Positions 41,851-51,089 of a stretch of DNA of 64,000 nucleotides are shown here, in pieces. How positions within the stretch are numbered: the first letter of the stretch is position 1; the number at the start of each line of letters is the position of its first letter. The notes under the pieces are model-generated. The model worked only from the letters and a program-made list of their open reading frames with translations. It had not been told where the DNA came from and ran no database searches. The translations under genes and the position numbers were made by a program. The DNA lies in contig NZ_SODP01000002.1 in assembly GCF_004365355.1 (NCBI RefSeq), positions 62,001-126,000 of the forward strand, given 5' to 3'. Origin of the DNA: Kribbella pratensis. Its GTDB lineage: Bacteria; Actinomycetota; Actinomycetes; Propionibacteriales; Kribbellaceae.

Positions 41851-41869
41851 TTAGGTAAGGCTCACCTGG
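41851..41869. promoter_or_regulatory. iron-box-like site (DtxR/IdeR type)
   Basis: TTAGGTAAGGCTCACCTGG matches the known DtxR/IdeR/DmdR consensus TTAGGTTAGGCTAACCTAA at 15 of 19 positions. It sits 138 bp before the DUF2278 start and 116 bp before the DUF3892 start. A TTGACA lies nearby at 41885 on the plus strand. Iron-repressed control of one or both flanking genes is inferred. Confidence 0.6.
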
Positions 41870-41984
41870 GCGCAATGACGGACATTGACATCCTTTGAGA
41901 CTCACTTCACAAGGCGTTGGCCGACGGCTAGCCTCCGAGGTGGAGAAACCCTGACTTCTCCGCGTACGCCGAAGGAACAGTTCG

Positions 41985-42323
41985 ATGGCCAGCTTGGCGA
42001 GTTACACGACCCTGTACGTGACCGCGGTCGGGCTGAATGGCGAACCCGACCTCAAGCACATCGCTGCCGTGCGGTGGGACCCCGGCAGCCTCGACCCGGA
42101 GGAGTCGTCGCTCGCCGACTTCGTCCGCTGGCTCGACCGGGGCGCCGGCCGCGCCTTCGTCCGCCGCGCCGACGGCACCCGAGGCCCCCGCGTCCGGGTC
42201 AACTCCGACGGCACCATCCGCTACCTCCGCAGCAACCCCGACGACGTCTCGAACCAGGACGAGCTACTCCTCCTCCCCACCTGGCAACTCCACCGCTCGA
42301 AGAAACACTCCCGCCGCGTCTGA
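41985..42323 (+). CDS. DUF3892-like small protein
   Basis: A 112-residue protein with a YVTAVGLNGEPDLKHIAAVR start, an aromatic/charged WDP segment and a YLRSNPDDVSNQDELLLLP end. It follows the DUF3892 pattern of unknown function. No clear SD is present. An iron-box-like site lies 116 bp upstream. It is convergent with the broken DinB gene (1 bp gap). Confidence 0.7.
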   Translation: MASLASYTTLYVTAVGLNGEPDLKHIAAVRWDPGSLDPEESSLADFVRWLDRGAGRAFVRRADGTRGPRVRVNSDGTIRYLRSNPDDVSNQDELLLLPTWQLHRSKKHSRRV

Positions 42324-42324
42324 G

Positions 42325-42888
42325 CTACCGCTGATCAAGTCCCTTGTGGAGGTAGAGGTCGCGGAGGAGGGAGATTTCGGCGCCGTGGTGGATCAGTTCT
42401 ACGTTTGAGTAGAGGAACAGCTTGGCCACGGGAGCGTGAGCGAAGGCCGGTGGTTCGCCCTGGGGTTCGGTGAGGCCGGAAGTGCCCAGGTTGCGAACGC
42501 CGGTCAGCCAGTGGTTGTACTGGTCGTCGAGCTGGTCGAGGGCTTCCCGGGCGGTGCCGGCGTACTCGAAGGTTGACACGGTGGTTGGTGTGCGGCCGAA
42601 GCGTTTGCCGTTGGTGGAGGCGTAACCGCCGATGAGGTGGGCGAGGCGCCAGGCGATGGTGGTGACAGGTTCCGGGTCGTGGGGCGGCTCGGCGTAGTCC
42701 ATCGTGAACTCGCCGGCGCCGAACGAGATCGGTGCGGCGCTTTCACCTCGGCGGCTGAGCGTCCAGCAGTTGGGGACGGGCTGCCAGAAGTACTCGTCGT
42801 CGGTCAGGCCCTAGAGGCGCGGTCGGAGCCGCTCACGCCAGTGTGTGTCGATCTGGTCGACGACCTCGGCATTCCAGTCAATGGCCAT
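42325..42888 (-). pseudogene. DinB-like protein gene broken by an in-frame amber codon
   Basis: Read from ATG 42888 the frame encodes a normal DinB-family start (MAIDWNAEVVDQIDTHWRER). It is interrupted at codon 26 by TAG (42813-42811), then continues in the same frame (GLTDDEYFWQPVPNCWTLSR) to the stop at 42325. Replacing the TAG with a sense codon would give a 187-residue protein with the expected helical bundle. The part from ATG 42702 could be translated alone as 125 residues but lacks the first helix. Most likely it is a nonsense pseudogene, unless suppressed or a sequencing error. Confidence 0.8.
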
Positions 42889-42923
42889 CCCAGGACAGTA
42901 CGGTGTCAACGGAGGTGGGTGGG

Positions 42924-43484
42924 ATGGGGTTTTCTGTGCGGGCGTTGGACACCGATAGCTGGGCGGCGTTTGCTGAGTTGGTTGAGGCGAACAACGGGGT
43001 GTGGGGTGGCTGCTGGTGCATGGGGTTTCATGTGAAGCTCGGGAAGGGGCGGACTGCGCAGCAGAATCGCGAGGAGAAGGAGGCGCGGGTTCAAACCGGC
43101 GACACGCATGCGGCGCTGGTGTTCGAGGCGGAGAAATGTTTGGGGTGGTGCCAGTTCGGGTCGCCTGACGAGTTGCCGGAAGTGAAGAGTCGTCGGCTGT
43201 ACGAGAAGGGCCTGACGACGCTGCCTGACTGGCGGATCACCTGCTTCTTCACCGGCAAAGGATTCCGCGGCCGTGGGGTGGCGGATGCTGCCCTCGGCGG
43301 AGCGCTGGCGCAGATCGCGCAGTACGGCGGAGGCGTCGTCGAGGGCTATCCCGAGGAGACCGACGACCGCAAAGTGTCCGGCTCGTTCCTTCACACCGGG
43401 CCCATGTCCGCCTTCGAGAACCACGGCTTCACCCGCACCCGACCCATCTCCCCGCACCGCTGGGTCGTCACCCGCACTGTGTGA
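42924..43484 (+). CDS. GNAT family N-acetyltransferase
   Basis: A 186-residue GNAT-like protein. The Cys/Trp-rich block (GVWGGCWCMGFHVK) and the ITCFFTGKGFRGRGVADAAL acetyl-CoA loop are recognisable, with a C-terminal strand PISPHRWVVTR. It acetylates an unknown amine. GGAGGTGGGTGGG precedes ATG 42924. It is divergent from the DinB pseudogene. Confidence 0.87.
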   Translation: MGFSVRALDTDSWAAFAELVEANNGVWGGCWCMGFHVKLGKGRTAQQNREEKEARVQTGDTHAALVFEAEKCLGWCQFGSPDELPEVKSRRLYEKGLTTLPDWRITCFFTGKGFRGRGVADAALGGALAQIAQYGGGVVEGYPEETDDRKVSGSFLHTGPMSAFENHGFTRTRPISPHRWVVTRTV

Positions 43485-43487
43485 GGC

Positions 43488-45290
43488 TTACGGCGGCTGG
43501 ATCCCGTAGTCGTGAATCTTGCGGTAGATGGTGGCTCGGGACATGCCGAGCGACTTCGCGGCGTGACCCTTGTGGCCGTCGTTGGCGATCAGACTACGAA
43601 TAATGGCGTCGCGTTCGAGCGCCTCCAGCTGGCTGAGGCTGCGGCGGCTGATCGCCTGGGCGCGGGCCGGCAGGTCCGCGGGCGTGATGACTCCCGTACG
43701 ACGACGCCGTACGACGACCTGTTTGAGCATCTGGCACAGCTCGGCGGTGTTGCCGGGCCAAGCGGAGCGCATCAGCTGCTGCATGGTGTCGGGGCCGCAC
43801 GTCAGCTCGCCGTGGCTCAGCTGGTTGAGGAAGTACGGGACGAGCTCGCGGACATCCTCGATGTGGTGTCGCAGCGGCGGCACCTCGACGGTCAGCGGGA
43901 AGAGCGAGAGCAACTCATCGAGATCAGGCGTGTCCGCGTCGTCCGACGTGAGGGTGAGCGCAACCCACGGCGGATCGGCCGGTCGGCGTTCGAGTACGTC
44001 GTACAGCGCCGCGATCGTCACATCGACACCGCTCGCGTCCAGGCGCTCGACGTGGCGGATCACCAAGGCCTGCAGTGAATCGTCGGCCAGCTCGGACTCC
44101 AACTCGGCGGCGAACCCGTCGCCGACCCGCGCAACGTCGACGACGTGGAACGAGCCGACCGGGTTGTTCTGTTGATGCGCAGCGCGCGCCAGTGTGACCT
44201 TGCCGGTCCCCCGCTCGCCGGTCAGCACGACCCATTGGCCGGCCCGGCACGCGTTGTCCACCTCGCGACTGCTTCCGAGCCACGGTGCACTCCGACCCAC
44301 GAGCCCGGGAAGAACCGGACGCGGTGGCGGACGATGCCCGGTGGCCGGCGTACGCACGCCGATACCCGGCGAATGGGGGCTGACCTGAATGATCCCGCCG
44401 CCACCACGGCCGCCGGACGCGACCGGGCGGCACATGATCCGGACCCAGGAACCGGTCGGCAGCTCGGCCACGATCGCCTCGGTCGTACCGCGGGCCAGCA
44501 TTTCGGCCGCATACCCGAGGACGGCGCGCTGGTCCGACGCGTCGAGCGACTGGCCGGCCTTCGCGTTCATCAGCAGCAGATCGTCATCGACTGCGATCAC
44601 CATGTCACCGAGCCGGCGTGAACTCTGCAGATACGCCTGCAGCAGCGAGATCTCCCGCGCGGAACTGTCCTTGAGCAGCGCGGCGCGGATGTTCTCGGCG
44701 GTGGTCTTGGCAAGCGCCATCAGCAGTGACCCGGCGTCCTTGCGCCAGCAGGTCAGATCGATCGCGCCGATCGTCTTGCCGTTCACCGGATGCTTGATCG
44801 GTACGCCGGCGCACGCGAGTTCCTCGAGATCCTCGGCGTAGTGCTCGTGCCCGAACACGTGCATCGGCCCGCCGCCCTCGAGCGCGGTCCCGATACCGTT
44901 CGTGCCGGCGAACTCCTCGGCATAGCTGAATCCGGGCGCCAGGAAAACCTTGTCCAGGTAGCGGGCCAGGTTGGTGTCGGCGGTCAGCCGCTCCAGGACC
45001 ATGCCGGTCCGGTCGGTGAGGATCACGCTGATCGGCTGGCCGTCGAGATTCTGGTGCAGCTGCCGCAGTACGGGCGCGGCGCTGCGGGTCAACGGGATGT
45101 CGAGGTCCGGGTCCGCGACGTACGGCAGCGTGATCCGGTCGGCCGGCAGCTTCCACCGCCGGGACCGAACCCAGGAGGCAAGGATCGGCGGCCGGACATC
45201 CTGCGGCCTGACCGGATCGAGGGTGAGGAAGTTCAGCCGGGCCGTAGCGGCTCGCCGGTTGTCCTCCATCGAGGGTGCGAGTTCGTCCAC
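43488..45290 (-). CDS. mimR: Fis-type activator, AcoR/MimR-like (monooxygenase regulator)
   Basis: A 600-residue regulator. The GAF-like sensor (about 60-250; AEEFAGTNGIGTALE, GKTIGAIDLTCW) is followed by a degenerate AAA+ domain with Walker A GERGTGK but no recognisable GAFTGA loop. A Fis helix-turn-helix (GHAAKSLGMSRATIYRKI) closes the protein. It is probably an activator of the divergent monooxygenase operon, like MimR of mycobacteria. The missing GAFTGA argues against sigma-54 use. GTG 45290 was chosen because GGGAGG lies 5 nt upstream; ATG 45269 is the alternative. It ends 3 bp from the GNAT stop. Confidence 0.88.
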   Translation of the reverse strand: MDELAPSMEDNRRAATARLNFLTLDPVRPQDVRPPILASWVRSRRWKLPADRITLPYVADPDLDIPLTRSAAPVLRQLHQNLDGQPISVILTDRTGMVLERLTADTNLARYLDKVFLAPGFSYAEEFAGTNGIGTALEGGGPMHVFGHEHYAEDLEELACAGVPIKHPVNGKTIGAIDLTCWRKDAGSLLMALAKTTAENIRAALLKDSSAREISLLQAYLQSSRRLGDMVIAVDDDLLLMNAKAGQSLDASDQRAVLGYAAEMLARGTTEAIVAELPTGSWVRIMCRPVASGGRGGGGIIQVSPHSPGIGVRTPATGHRPPPRPVLPGLVGRSAPWLGSSREVDNACRAGQWVVLTGERGTGKVTLARAAHQQNNPVGSFHVVDVARVGDGFAAELESELADDSLQALVIRHVERLDASGVDVTIAALYDVLERRPADPPWVALTLTSDDADTPDLDELLSLFPLTVEVPPLRHHIEDVRELVPYFLNQLSHGELTCGPDTMQQLMRSAWPGNTAELCQMLKQVVVRRRRTGVITPADLPARAQAISRRSLSQLEALERDAIIRSLIANDGHKGHAAKSLGMSRATIYRKIHDYGIQPP

Positions 45291-45352
45291 GGGGCCTCCC
45301 ACCAGGTCACGTCCCGTTTCCTCCGAGCGTAGTCCAGCCGGACACAAGTGGC

Positions 45353-45367
45353 GTCTCAGAATGAGAC
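45353..45367. promoter_or_regulatory. palindrome copy 1 (GTCTCA-N3-TGAGAC)
   Basis: GTCTCAGAATGAGAC is a perfect 6-bp palindrome around 3 nt. It lies between the regulator start (45290) and the small gene start (45420). A second copy lies at 45675. It is a probable binding site of the adjacent regulator. Confidence 0.7.
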
Positions 45368-45419
45368 ACCCGGCCGGCTCGCGCTGGCATGCGATGGAGG
45401 TCAGACGACTGGAGGTCTT

Positions 45420-45668
45420 ATGGACAACGATGTCTCGCCGCAGCAGGAGTCCTACAACCCGTGGACCGTTGTACATCTGGTCTTCCAGCACCTCGCCGAT
45501 GCGGGTCTGCACCCGGTCCTAGGGGCCACCGGGCACCCGGGCGAACCGGCCGCCGAACTCCTGCGCTGCCTTGGCATCCAGCCTGATCCGCAGGGCGACC
45601 GCCGGCTCCTGGAGCAGAAGGAGGAGCGACTCGCCGAGCTCCGCGAGGCCTTCTTCGGCGAGTCGTGA
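45420..45668 (+). CDS. small helical protein of the monooxygenase operon
   Basis: An 82-residue soluble protein (PWTVVHLVFQHLADAGLHPV, then PAAELLRCLGIQPD and a charged C-terminal helix). No family is recognised by name. GGAGG precedes ATG 45420. It is the first gene after the regulator intergenic region and lies between the two operator copies, so it may tune the operon or be a specific chaperone. Confidence 0.78.
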   Translation: MDNDVSPQQESYNPWTVVHLVFQHLADAGLHPVLGATGHPGEPAAELLRCLGIQPDPQGDRRLLEQKEERLAELREAFFGES

Positions 45669-45674
45669 CCCGCT

Positions 45675-45687
45675 TCTCAATTTGAGA
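45675..45687. promoter_or_regulatory. palindrome copy 2 (TCTCA-N3-TGAGA)
   Basis: TCTCAATTTGAGA is a second perfect copy of the palindrome at 45353, 68 bp before prmA. The repeated core is TCTCA-N3-TGAGA followed by C in both. It would allow separate control of prmA transcription from the small upstream gene. Confidence 0.7.
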
Positions 45688-45754
45688 CCTCACCCCGCTC
45701 GGGGCGGCGATGTACTGCAAACACACAGCCGGCCACATGAGCGGGAGGAAAGCC

Positions 45755-47407
45755 ATGAGTCGCCAAAGCGTGGCGAAGGCCCACCAGAAGATCCAGGAGT
45801 TGTCATGGGAACCGGCGTACCACGAGCCGGTCTCCCAGTACGGGACGGACTACACGTTCCGTAAGGCGCAGAAGAAAGACCCCTTGAAGCAGGTGCTGCG
45901 GTCGTACTTCCCGATGCAGGAGGAGAAGGACCACCGGGTGTACGGCGCCTCGGACGGCGCGATCCGCGGCAACATGTTCCGCCAGGTCCAGGAACGCTGG
46001 CTGGAATGGCAGAAGCTGTTCCTGAGCATCATCCCGCTGCCGGAGATCTCGGCCGCGCGGGCGATGCCGCTGCTGTTCCGGACCGTGCCGAACCCCGAGC
46101 TGCACAACGGGCAGGCCATCCAGATGATCGACGAGGTCAGGCACTCGACGATCCAGCAGAACCTCAAGCGCTTGTACATGAACAACTACATCGACCCGGC
46201 GGGCTTCAACTCGAGTCTGCGCGACTTCCAGAGCGACTACTGCGGCACCATCGGCCGCCAGTTCGCCGAGGGCTTCATCACCGGTGACGCGATCACCGCG
46301 GCCAGCATCTACCTGACGATCGTGGCCGAGACCGCCTTCACCAACACGCTGTTCGTCGCGATGCCGGCCGAAGCCGCCGCGAACGGCGACTACCTCCTGC
46401 CGACGGTGTTCCACTCGGTCCAGTCCGACGAGTCCCGGCACATCAGCAACGGCTACGCGACGCTCCTGATGGCGCTCGCTGACGAGGACAACCACCAGTT
46501 GCTCGCCCGCGACCTGCGGTACGCCTGGTGGAACAACCACCGCGTCGTCGACGCGGCCATCGGCACCTTCATCGAGTACGGCACCAAGGACCGCCGCAAG
46601 GACCGCGAGTCCTACGCGGAGATGTGGCGCCGCTGGATCTACGACGACTACTACCGCAGCTACCTGGTGCCGCTGGAGAAGTACGGCCTCGAGATCCCGC
46701 ACGATCTGATCGAGGAGTCCTGGAACCAGATCTGGAACAAGGGTTACGTCCACGAGGTCGCGCAGTTCTTCGCCACCGGCTGGCTCGCCAACTACTGGCG
46801 GATCGACCCGATGACCGACAAGGACTTCGAGTGGTTCGAGTACAAGTACCCGGGCTGGTACGACAAGTACGGTGCGTGGTGGGAGAACTACAACCGGCTG
46901 GCCACGCCGAACGGGCACAAGCCGATCGTCTTCGAGGACGTCGACTACGAGTACCCGCACCGCTGCTGGACGTGCATGGTGCCGTGCCTGGTCCGTGAGG
47001 ACATGGTGATGGCCAAGGTCGACGGCCAGTGGCGGACGTACTGCCACGAGATGTGCAAGTGGACCGACGAGACCGCGTTCCGGCCGACGTACCAGGGCCG
47101 GCAGACGCCGAACATGGGCAAGCTGATCGGCCACCGCGAGTGGGAGACGCTGTACCACGGCTGGAACTGGGCCGACGTGGTCTCCGACATGGGCTTCGTC
47201 CGCGACGACGGCAAGACGATGGTCGCGCAGCCACACCTCGACCTGGACCCGAGCAAGATGTGGACGCTCGACCACCTGCGCAAGTGCCCGCCGCTGGCGA
47301 GCCCGAACGTGCTGCTGAACGAGATGTCCGACGACGAGCGGACCGCGTTCGCGGCGCGCTACGTCAAGGGCGGCCCGGCCGGACGACCCGCTCCTGCTGA
47401 CGCCTGA
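45755..47407 (+). CDS. prmA: propane/alkane monooxygenase hydroxylase large (alpha) subunit
   Basis: A 550-residue soluble binuclear-iron hydroxylase alpha subunit (PrmA/MimA). The metal site reads Glu97, Glu127-x2-His130 (DEVRH), Glu192 and Glu226-x2-His229 (DESRH). With the beta subunit and coupling protein it inserts oxygen from O2 into alkanes, ketones or phenol-like substrates in the cytoplasm. GGGAGGAAAG precedes ATG 45755. The C-terminal Cys-rich segment ([18 protein letters not shown]) is typical of the propane/acetone group. The substrate in this organism is inferred. Confidence 0.93.
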   Translation: MSRQSVAKAHQKIQELSWEPAYHEPVSQYGTDYTFRKAQKKDPLKQVLRSYFPMQEEKDHRVYGASDGAIRGNMFRQVQERWLEWQKLFLSIIPLPEISAARAMPLLFRTVPNPELHNGQAIQMIDEVRHSTIQQNLKRLYMNNYIDPAGFNSSLRDFQSDYCGTIGRQFAEGFITGDAITAASIYLTIVAETAFTNTLFVAMPAEAAANGDYLLPTVFHSVQSDESRHISNGYATLLMALADEDNHQLLARDLRYAWWNNHRVVDAAIGTFIEYGTKDRRKDRESYAEMWRRWIYDDYYRSYLVPLEKYGLEIPHDLIEESWNQIWNKGYVHEVAQFFATGWLANYWRIDPMTDKDFEWFEYKYPGWYDKYGAWWENYNRLATPNGHKPIVFEDVDYEYPHRCWTCMVPCLVREDMVMAKVDGQWRTYCHEMCKWTDETAFRPTYQGRQTPNMGKLIGHREWETLYHGWNWADVVSDMGFVRDDGKTMVAQPHLDLDPSKMWTLDHLRKCPPLASPNVLLNEMSDDERTAFAARYVKGGPAGRPAPADA

Positions 47408-47412
47408 TTCGC

Positions 47413-48474
47413 ATGGGCGACAAGCACGTCGTGAGGTTCGAACCCGTCGGCATCGAGATCGAGGTCGACGAGGACCAGACGATCCTGCGCGCGGCGGCCG
47501 AGCAGGGCGTGATGCTGATGCACGGCTGCAAGGAGGGCCAGTGCGCGTCCTGCAAGTCGTTCGTCCTGGACGGTGAGGACATCGACCTGGACCGCTACAG
47601 CACCTTCGCGCTGCCGGAGTACGAACTGGACGAGGGCTACACGCTGCTGTGCCGGGCGCACGCCTTCGAGGACCTCACGATCGAGCTGCTCAACTACGAC
47701 GAGGACATGATCCGCTCGGGGCTGCCGATCCAGGAACGGACGGCGGAGGTCGTCGCGATCACCCCGGTGACGCACGACCTCCGGCACCTGGTGCTGAAGC
47801 TGTCCGAGCCCGGCGAGCTGAAGTTCTTTCCCGGGCAGTACGTCGACATCTCGGTACCGGACACCGAAGCGACCCGCTCGTTCTCGATGGCGAACACGTC
47901 GAGCCGCGAGAGCGGACAGCTGGAGTTCGTCATCAAGGTGTACCCGGGCGGGATGTTCTCGGAGTTCCTGGACCAGCGCCTCCGGGTCGGAGACCGGTTG
48001 GACCTGACCGGACCGTTCGGGGTGTTCACCCTCCGGGACAACCCGGACGCCCGGCTGGTCTTCCTCGGTGGCGGGGCCGGGATGGCACCGATCCTGGCCC
48101 TGCTGCGGTCGATGGCCGAGCGCGGGATCGACCGGCCGACGACGTTCTACTACGGATCCCGGACGCAGCTGGACCTGTGTTTCGAGGAGGAGTTGCGCGA
48201 GCTCGAGCAACGGCTGCCGCGGTTCCGGTACGTGCCGGCACTGTCGGAGGAGGAATGGGACGGCGAGAGCGGCCTGATCACCGACGTGGTCCGCCGGCTG
48301 GAGCCGAGCCTGACCGGAGCCGATGCCTACGTGTGCGGTCCGCCGCCGATGGTCGAGGCGGCGATCCCGCTGCTCGAACGGCTCGGGGTCGCGACCAAGC
48401 ACATCTACTACGACAAGTTCACCACGACCGGCGACGCCGGTGACTCGGAAGTGCTGGAGGCAGGAAGCCGATGA
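47413..48474 (+). CDS. prmB: monooxygenase reductase (FAD and 2Fe-2S)
   Basis: A 353-residue reductase. The N-terminal plant-type 2Fe-2S domain has Cys39, Cys44, Cys47 and Cys80. The FAD domain has TRSFSMANT and the NAD domain FLGGGAGMAPI and VCGPPPMV. It passes NADH electrons to the hydroxylase. It starts 5 bp after prmA and overlaps prmC by 4 bp (ATGA). Confidence 0.94.
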   Translation: MGDKHVVRFEPVGIEIEVDEDQTILRAAAEQGVMLMHGCKEGQCASCKSFVLDGEDIDLDRYSTFALPEYELDEGYTLLCRAHAFEDLTIELLNYDEDMIRSGLPIQERTAEVVAITPVTHDLRHLVLKLSEPGELKFFPGQYVDISVPDTEATRSFSMANTSSRESGQLEFVIKVYPGGMFSEFLDQRLRVGDRLDLTGPFGVFTLRDNPDARLVFLGGGAGMAPILALLRSMAERGIDRPTTFYYGSRTQLDLCFEEELRELEQRLPRFRYVPALSEEEWDGESGLITDVVRRLEPSLTGADAYVCGPPPMVEAAIPLLERLGVATKHIYYDKFTTTGDAGDSEVLEAGSR

Positions 48475-49658
48475 CCACCACACAGGACTCACCAAAGACC
48501 GAACGCAGCGTGCCCAAGCCGGTCTTCACCGACGCCGAGGCCGGCGCCCAGGAGTTCCCGGACTCGAATTCCCGACGCTACAACTACTACACCCCGCAGA
48601 AGCGCAAGCAGACCCACTACGAGGACGTCACGGTCGAGGTACAGCCCGATCCGCGGCACTACCTGAGCCAGGGCTGGTTGTACGGCTTCTCCGACGGCCG
48701 CGGCGGCTATCCACTGGACTGGACCGTGCTGAAGGCCTGGGGCTCGGACAAGCCCAGCCCGCAGCGTGGACCCGGCACCGGCGGCCTGTTCGTGAAGGAA
48801 TGGCCGGCCACCGGCTGGCACGAGTTCCGCGACCCGAACGAGGAGTGGGAGCTCACGCTCTACCGGTACAACTCGAACGTCGTCCGCCAGGTCACCCAGA
48901 ACGTCGAGGCCGCCAAGCAGTCGAAGGCCTTCGAGCAGTGGAACACCAACTGGGTCCGCTTCGTGGAGCAGCACGTCGGGGCCTGGATGCACGTCGACCA
49001 CGGGCTCGGCCTGTACCTGTACGCGAACGCGAACCGGCGCGCACCGACGAACATGCACAACAACGCGATCTCGGTGAACAGCATGCACCGGATCCGCGCC
49101 GCGCAGGACCTCGCGCTGTACAACCTCACGCTGTCCGAGGAGATCGAGGGCTTCGACGGCAGTGCGCACCTGGAGACCTGGAACAACGACCCGGCCTGGC
49201 AAGGCGTGCGCGACGTCGCCGAGCAGCTGACCGCGATCGACGACTGGTGCGAGGCGATCTTCGCCGCGAACGTCGTGTTCGAGCCGCTCGTCGGTGAACT
49301 GTTCCGCAGCCAGCTGGTGCAGCAGGCGTCCCCGCGGAACGGCGACTTCGTCACTCCGACGGTCGTCGGCGCGGCGGAGTACGACTTCGCCGAGCGCGAC
49401 CTGCGCTACACGACGGCGATGTTCGAGCTGCTCACCAACGACAAGGAGTTCGCGGACCACAACAAGTCGATCCTGCAGGACTGGGCGGCGAAGTGGACCG
49501 CGCAGTCGCTCGCCGCGGCCCGTGCACTGCAGCCGCTGTGGTCGCAGCCGGACGCGAAACCGCCACGGTTCGAGGACGGCCTCGACCGGGTCAAGAGCCG
49601 GTTCAGCGGCATCGTCACCTCGCTGGGCCTCGAGGAACCGAAGGAGCTGTCACTGTGA
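48471..49658 (+). CDS. prmC: monooxygenase hydroxylase small (beta) subunit
   Basis: A 395-residue beta subunit of the same family ([20 protein letters not shown] start, HVDHGLGLY and [20 protein letters not shown] core helices). It lacks a full di-iron ligand set and supports the alpha subunit structurally. It overlaps prmB by 4 bp and prmD by 4 bp. Confidence 0.93.
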   Translation: MTTTQDSPKTERSVPKPVFTDAEAGAQEFPDSNSRRYNYYTPQKRKQTHYEDVTVEVQPDPRHYLSQGWLYGFSDGRGGYPLDWTVLKAWGSDKPSPQRGPGTGGLFVKEWPATGWHEFRDPNEEWELTLYRYNSNVVRQVTQNVEAAKQSKAFEQWNTNWVRFVEQHVGAWMHVDHGLGLYLYANANRRAPTNMHNNAISVNSMHRIRAAQDLALYNLTLSEEIEGFDGSAHLETWNNDPAWQGVRDVAEQLTAIDDWCEAIFAANVVFEPLVGELFRSQLVQQASPRNGDFVTPTVVGAAEYDFAERDLRYTTAMFELLTNDKEFADHNKSILQDWAAKWTAQSLAAARALQPLWSQPDAKPPRFEDGLDRVKSRFSGIVTSLGLEEPKELSL

Positions 49659-50029
49659 CCAGCACGTTCACCACCGCGGAAAGCCCGTTCAAGCAGGACA
49701 ACACCGCGTCCAACAAGTGCGGCGTGACGCTGATGAACAACCAGGTCGGCGCGGTTGTCGCTGAGGTGATGACCGGTCAGGACAACGTCACGGTGACGCA
49801 CCTGCCGTCGATGATCCGGGTCGACGCGATCAACCGGATGGACTTCGTCTACGACGACATCTCCGAAGCGCTCGGCGAGGAGCCCGGGTACTTCGACCAG
49901 GCCGAGTTCGAGGAGAACATGTCGACCCACTACGGGCGCATGGTTCACCTCGACGACCGGACGATCATGTTCGCCAACCCCGAGGACGCCGCCGAGTACA
50001 TCGGCTTCGACCTGACCGCATCCAGCTGA
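49655..50029 (+). CDS. prmD: MmoB/DmpM-type coupling protein
   Basis: A 124-residue cofactor-free regulatory protein ([19 protein letters not shown], then [16 protein letters not shown]). Such proteins bind the hydroxylase and couple electron transfer to O2 activation. GTG 49655 overlaps the prmC stop (GTGA). It is the last of the four core components. Confidence 0.93.
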   Translation: MTSTFTTAESPFKQDNTASNKCGVTLMNNQVGAVVAEVMTGQDNVTVTHLPSMIRVDAINRMDFVYDDISEALGEEPGYFDQAEFEENMSTHYGRMVHLDDRTIMFANPEDAAEYIGFDLTASS

Positions 50030-50045
50030 CAAGGGGGTCGCTTCC

Positions 50046-51089
50046 GTGTACGAGAAGAATGGTGAGAAGTACTTCGTGGTCGACAGCCACATGCACATGT
50101 GGAAGGCCGGCCCGGACAACTGGGTGAAGGGGGCGGAGCAGTACGCGAAGGGCTGGATCGAGTGTTTCCACGCGTACCAGAGCCTCGGCCCGAAAGAGAC
50201 CCACTGGACGATCGAGAAGTTCATGAGCTACACCGAGGACGATCTGATGAAGGACGTCTTCGAGGACGGCTACGTGGACGTCGCGATTTTCCAGCCTACG
50301 TACCTGAAGGAGTGGTACACGGAGGGTTTCAACACCACCGAGCAGAACGCCAACCTCGGCGAGAAGCATCCGGGGATGTTCGTCCTGAACACCCGGTTCG
50401 ACCCGCGGGACGGTGACGTCGGTCTGGAGGAGCTGGCGCGCAATGTCGAGCGGTACGGCTCGCGGGGCGTCAAGCTCTACACGGCCGAGTGGAACGCCGG
50501 ATCCCGCGGTTACAAGCTGACCGACCCGGCGGCGTACACCTACCTCGCGAAGGCGCAGGAGCTCGGGATCAAGAACATCCACGTCCACAAGGGCCCCACG
50601 ATCTGGCCGCTGGACAAGGACGCGTTCGACGTCTCCGATGTCGACCACGCCGCGACCGACTTCCCCGAGCTCAACTTCATCGTCGAGCACGTCGGCCTGC
50701 CGCGGATCGAGGACTTCTGCTTCATGGCCACCCAGGAACCCAACGTGTACGCCGGTCTGTCGGTCGTCATCGGCGGGCTGATGCACGCGCGGCCGCAGTT
50801 CTTCGCCAAGGTGATGGGCGAGCTGCTGTTCTGGGTCGGCGAGGACAAGATGACGTTCGGCAGCGACTACGGCATCTGGGAGCCGAAGTGGCAGATCGAG
50901 GGCTTCGTGGACTGGGAGTTCCCCGACCAGCCGGAGTTCGCGGACTACCCGCGGCTCGGGGTGGACGGGAAGAAGAAGATCCTCGGGCTGAACGCGGCCA
51001 AGCTCTACGACATCAAGGTGCCGGACGAGCTGCAGCTGAAGGAGGAGACACCCGCCGCACAGGACGACTCGAAGCTGGTTGCGTCGTAA
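50046..51089 (+). CDS. amidohydrolase family protein of the monooxygenase cluster
   Basis: A 347-residue TIM-barrel amidohydrolase with metal motifs in DSHMHMW, KNIHVHKGP, EHVGLP and TFGSDYGIWEP. It is consistently seen in propane monooxygenase clusters, but its role is unknown; it may process a product or help maturation. AAGGGGG precedes GTG 50046. Its stop overlaps the next start (TAATG). Confidence 0.9.
   Translation: MYEKNGEKYFVVDSHMHMWKAGPDNWVKGAEQYAKGWIECFHAYQSLGPKETHWTIEKFMSYTEDDLMKDVFEDGYVDVAIFQPTYLKEWYTEGFNTTEQNANLGEKHPGMFVLNTRFDPRDGDVGLEELARNVERYGSRGVKLYTAEWNAGSRGYKLTDPAAYTYLAKAQELGIKNIHVHKGPTIWPLDKDAFDVSDVDHAATDFPELNFIVEHVGLPRIEDFCFMATQEPNVYAGLSVVIGGLMHARPQFFAKVMGELLFWVGEDKMTFGSDYGIWEPKWQIEGFVDWEFPDQPEFADYPRLGVDGKKKILGLNAAKLYDIKVPDELQLKEETPAAQDDSKLVAS

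Noticed and set aside
41885..41890. TTGACA as -35 for the DUF3892 gene
   Set aside because: No acceptable -10 hexamer lies at 16-18 nt.
45291..45419. Sigma-54 (-24/-12) promoter upstream of the monooxygenase operon
   Set aside because: No TGGCAC-N5-TTGC pattern was found, and the regulator lacks GAFTGA.
45803..47275. 490-residue minus-strand frame
   Set aside because: Antisense of prmA, a common artefact in high-GC DNA; no domain pattern.
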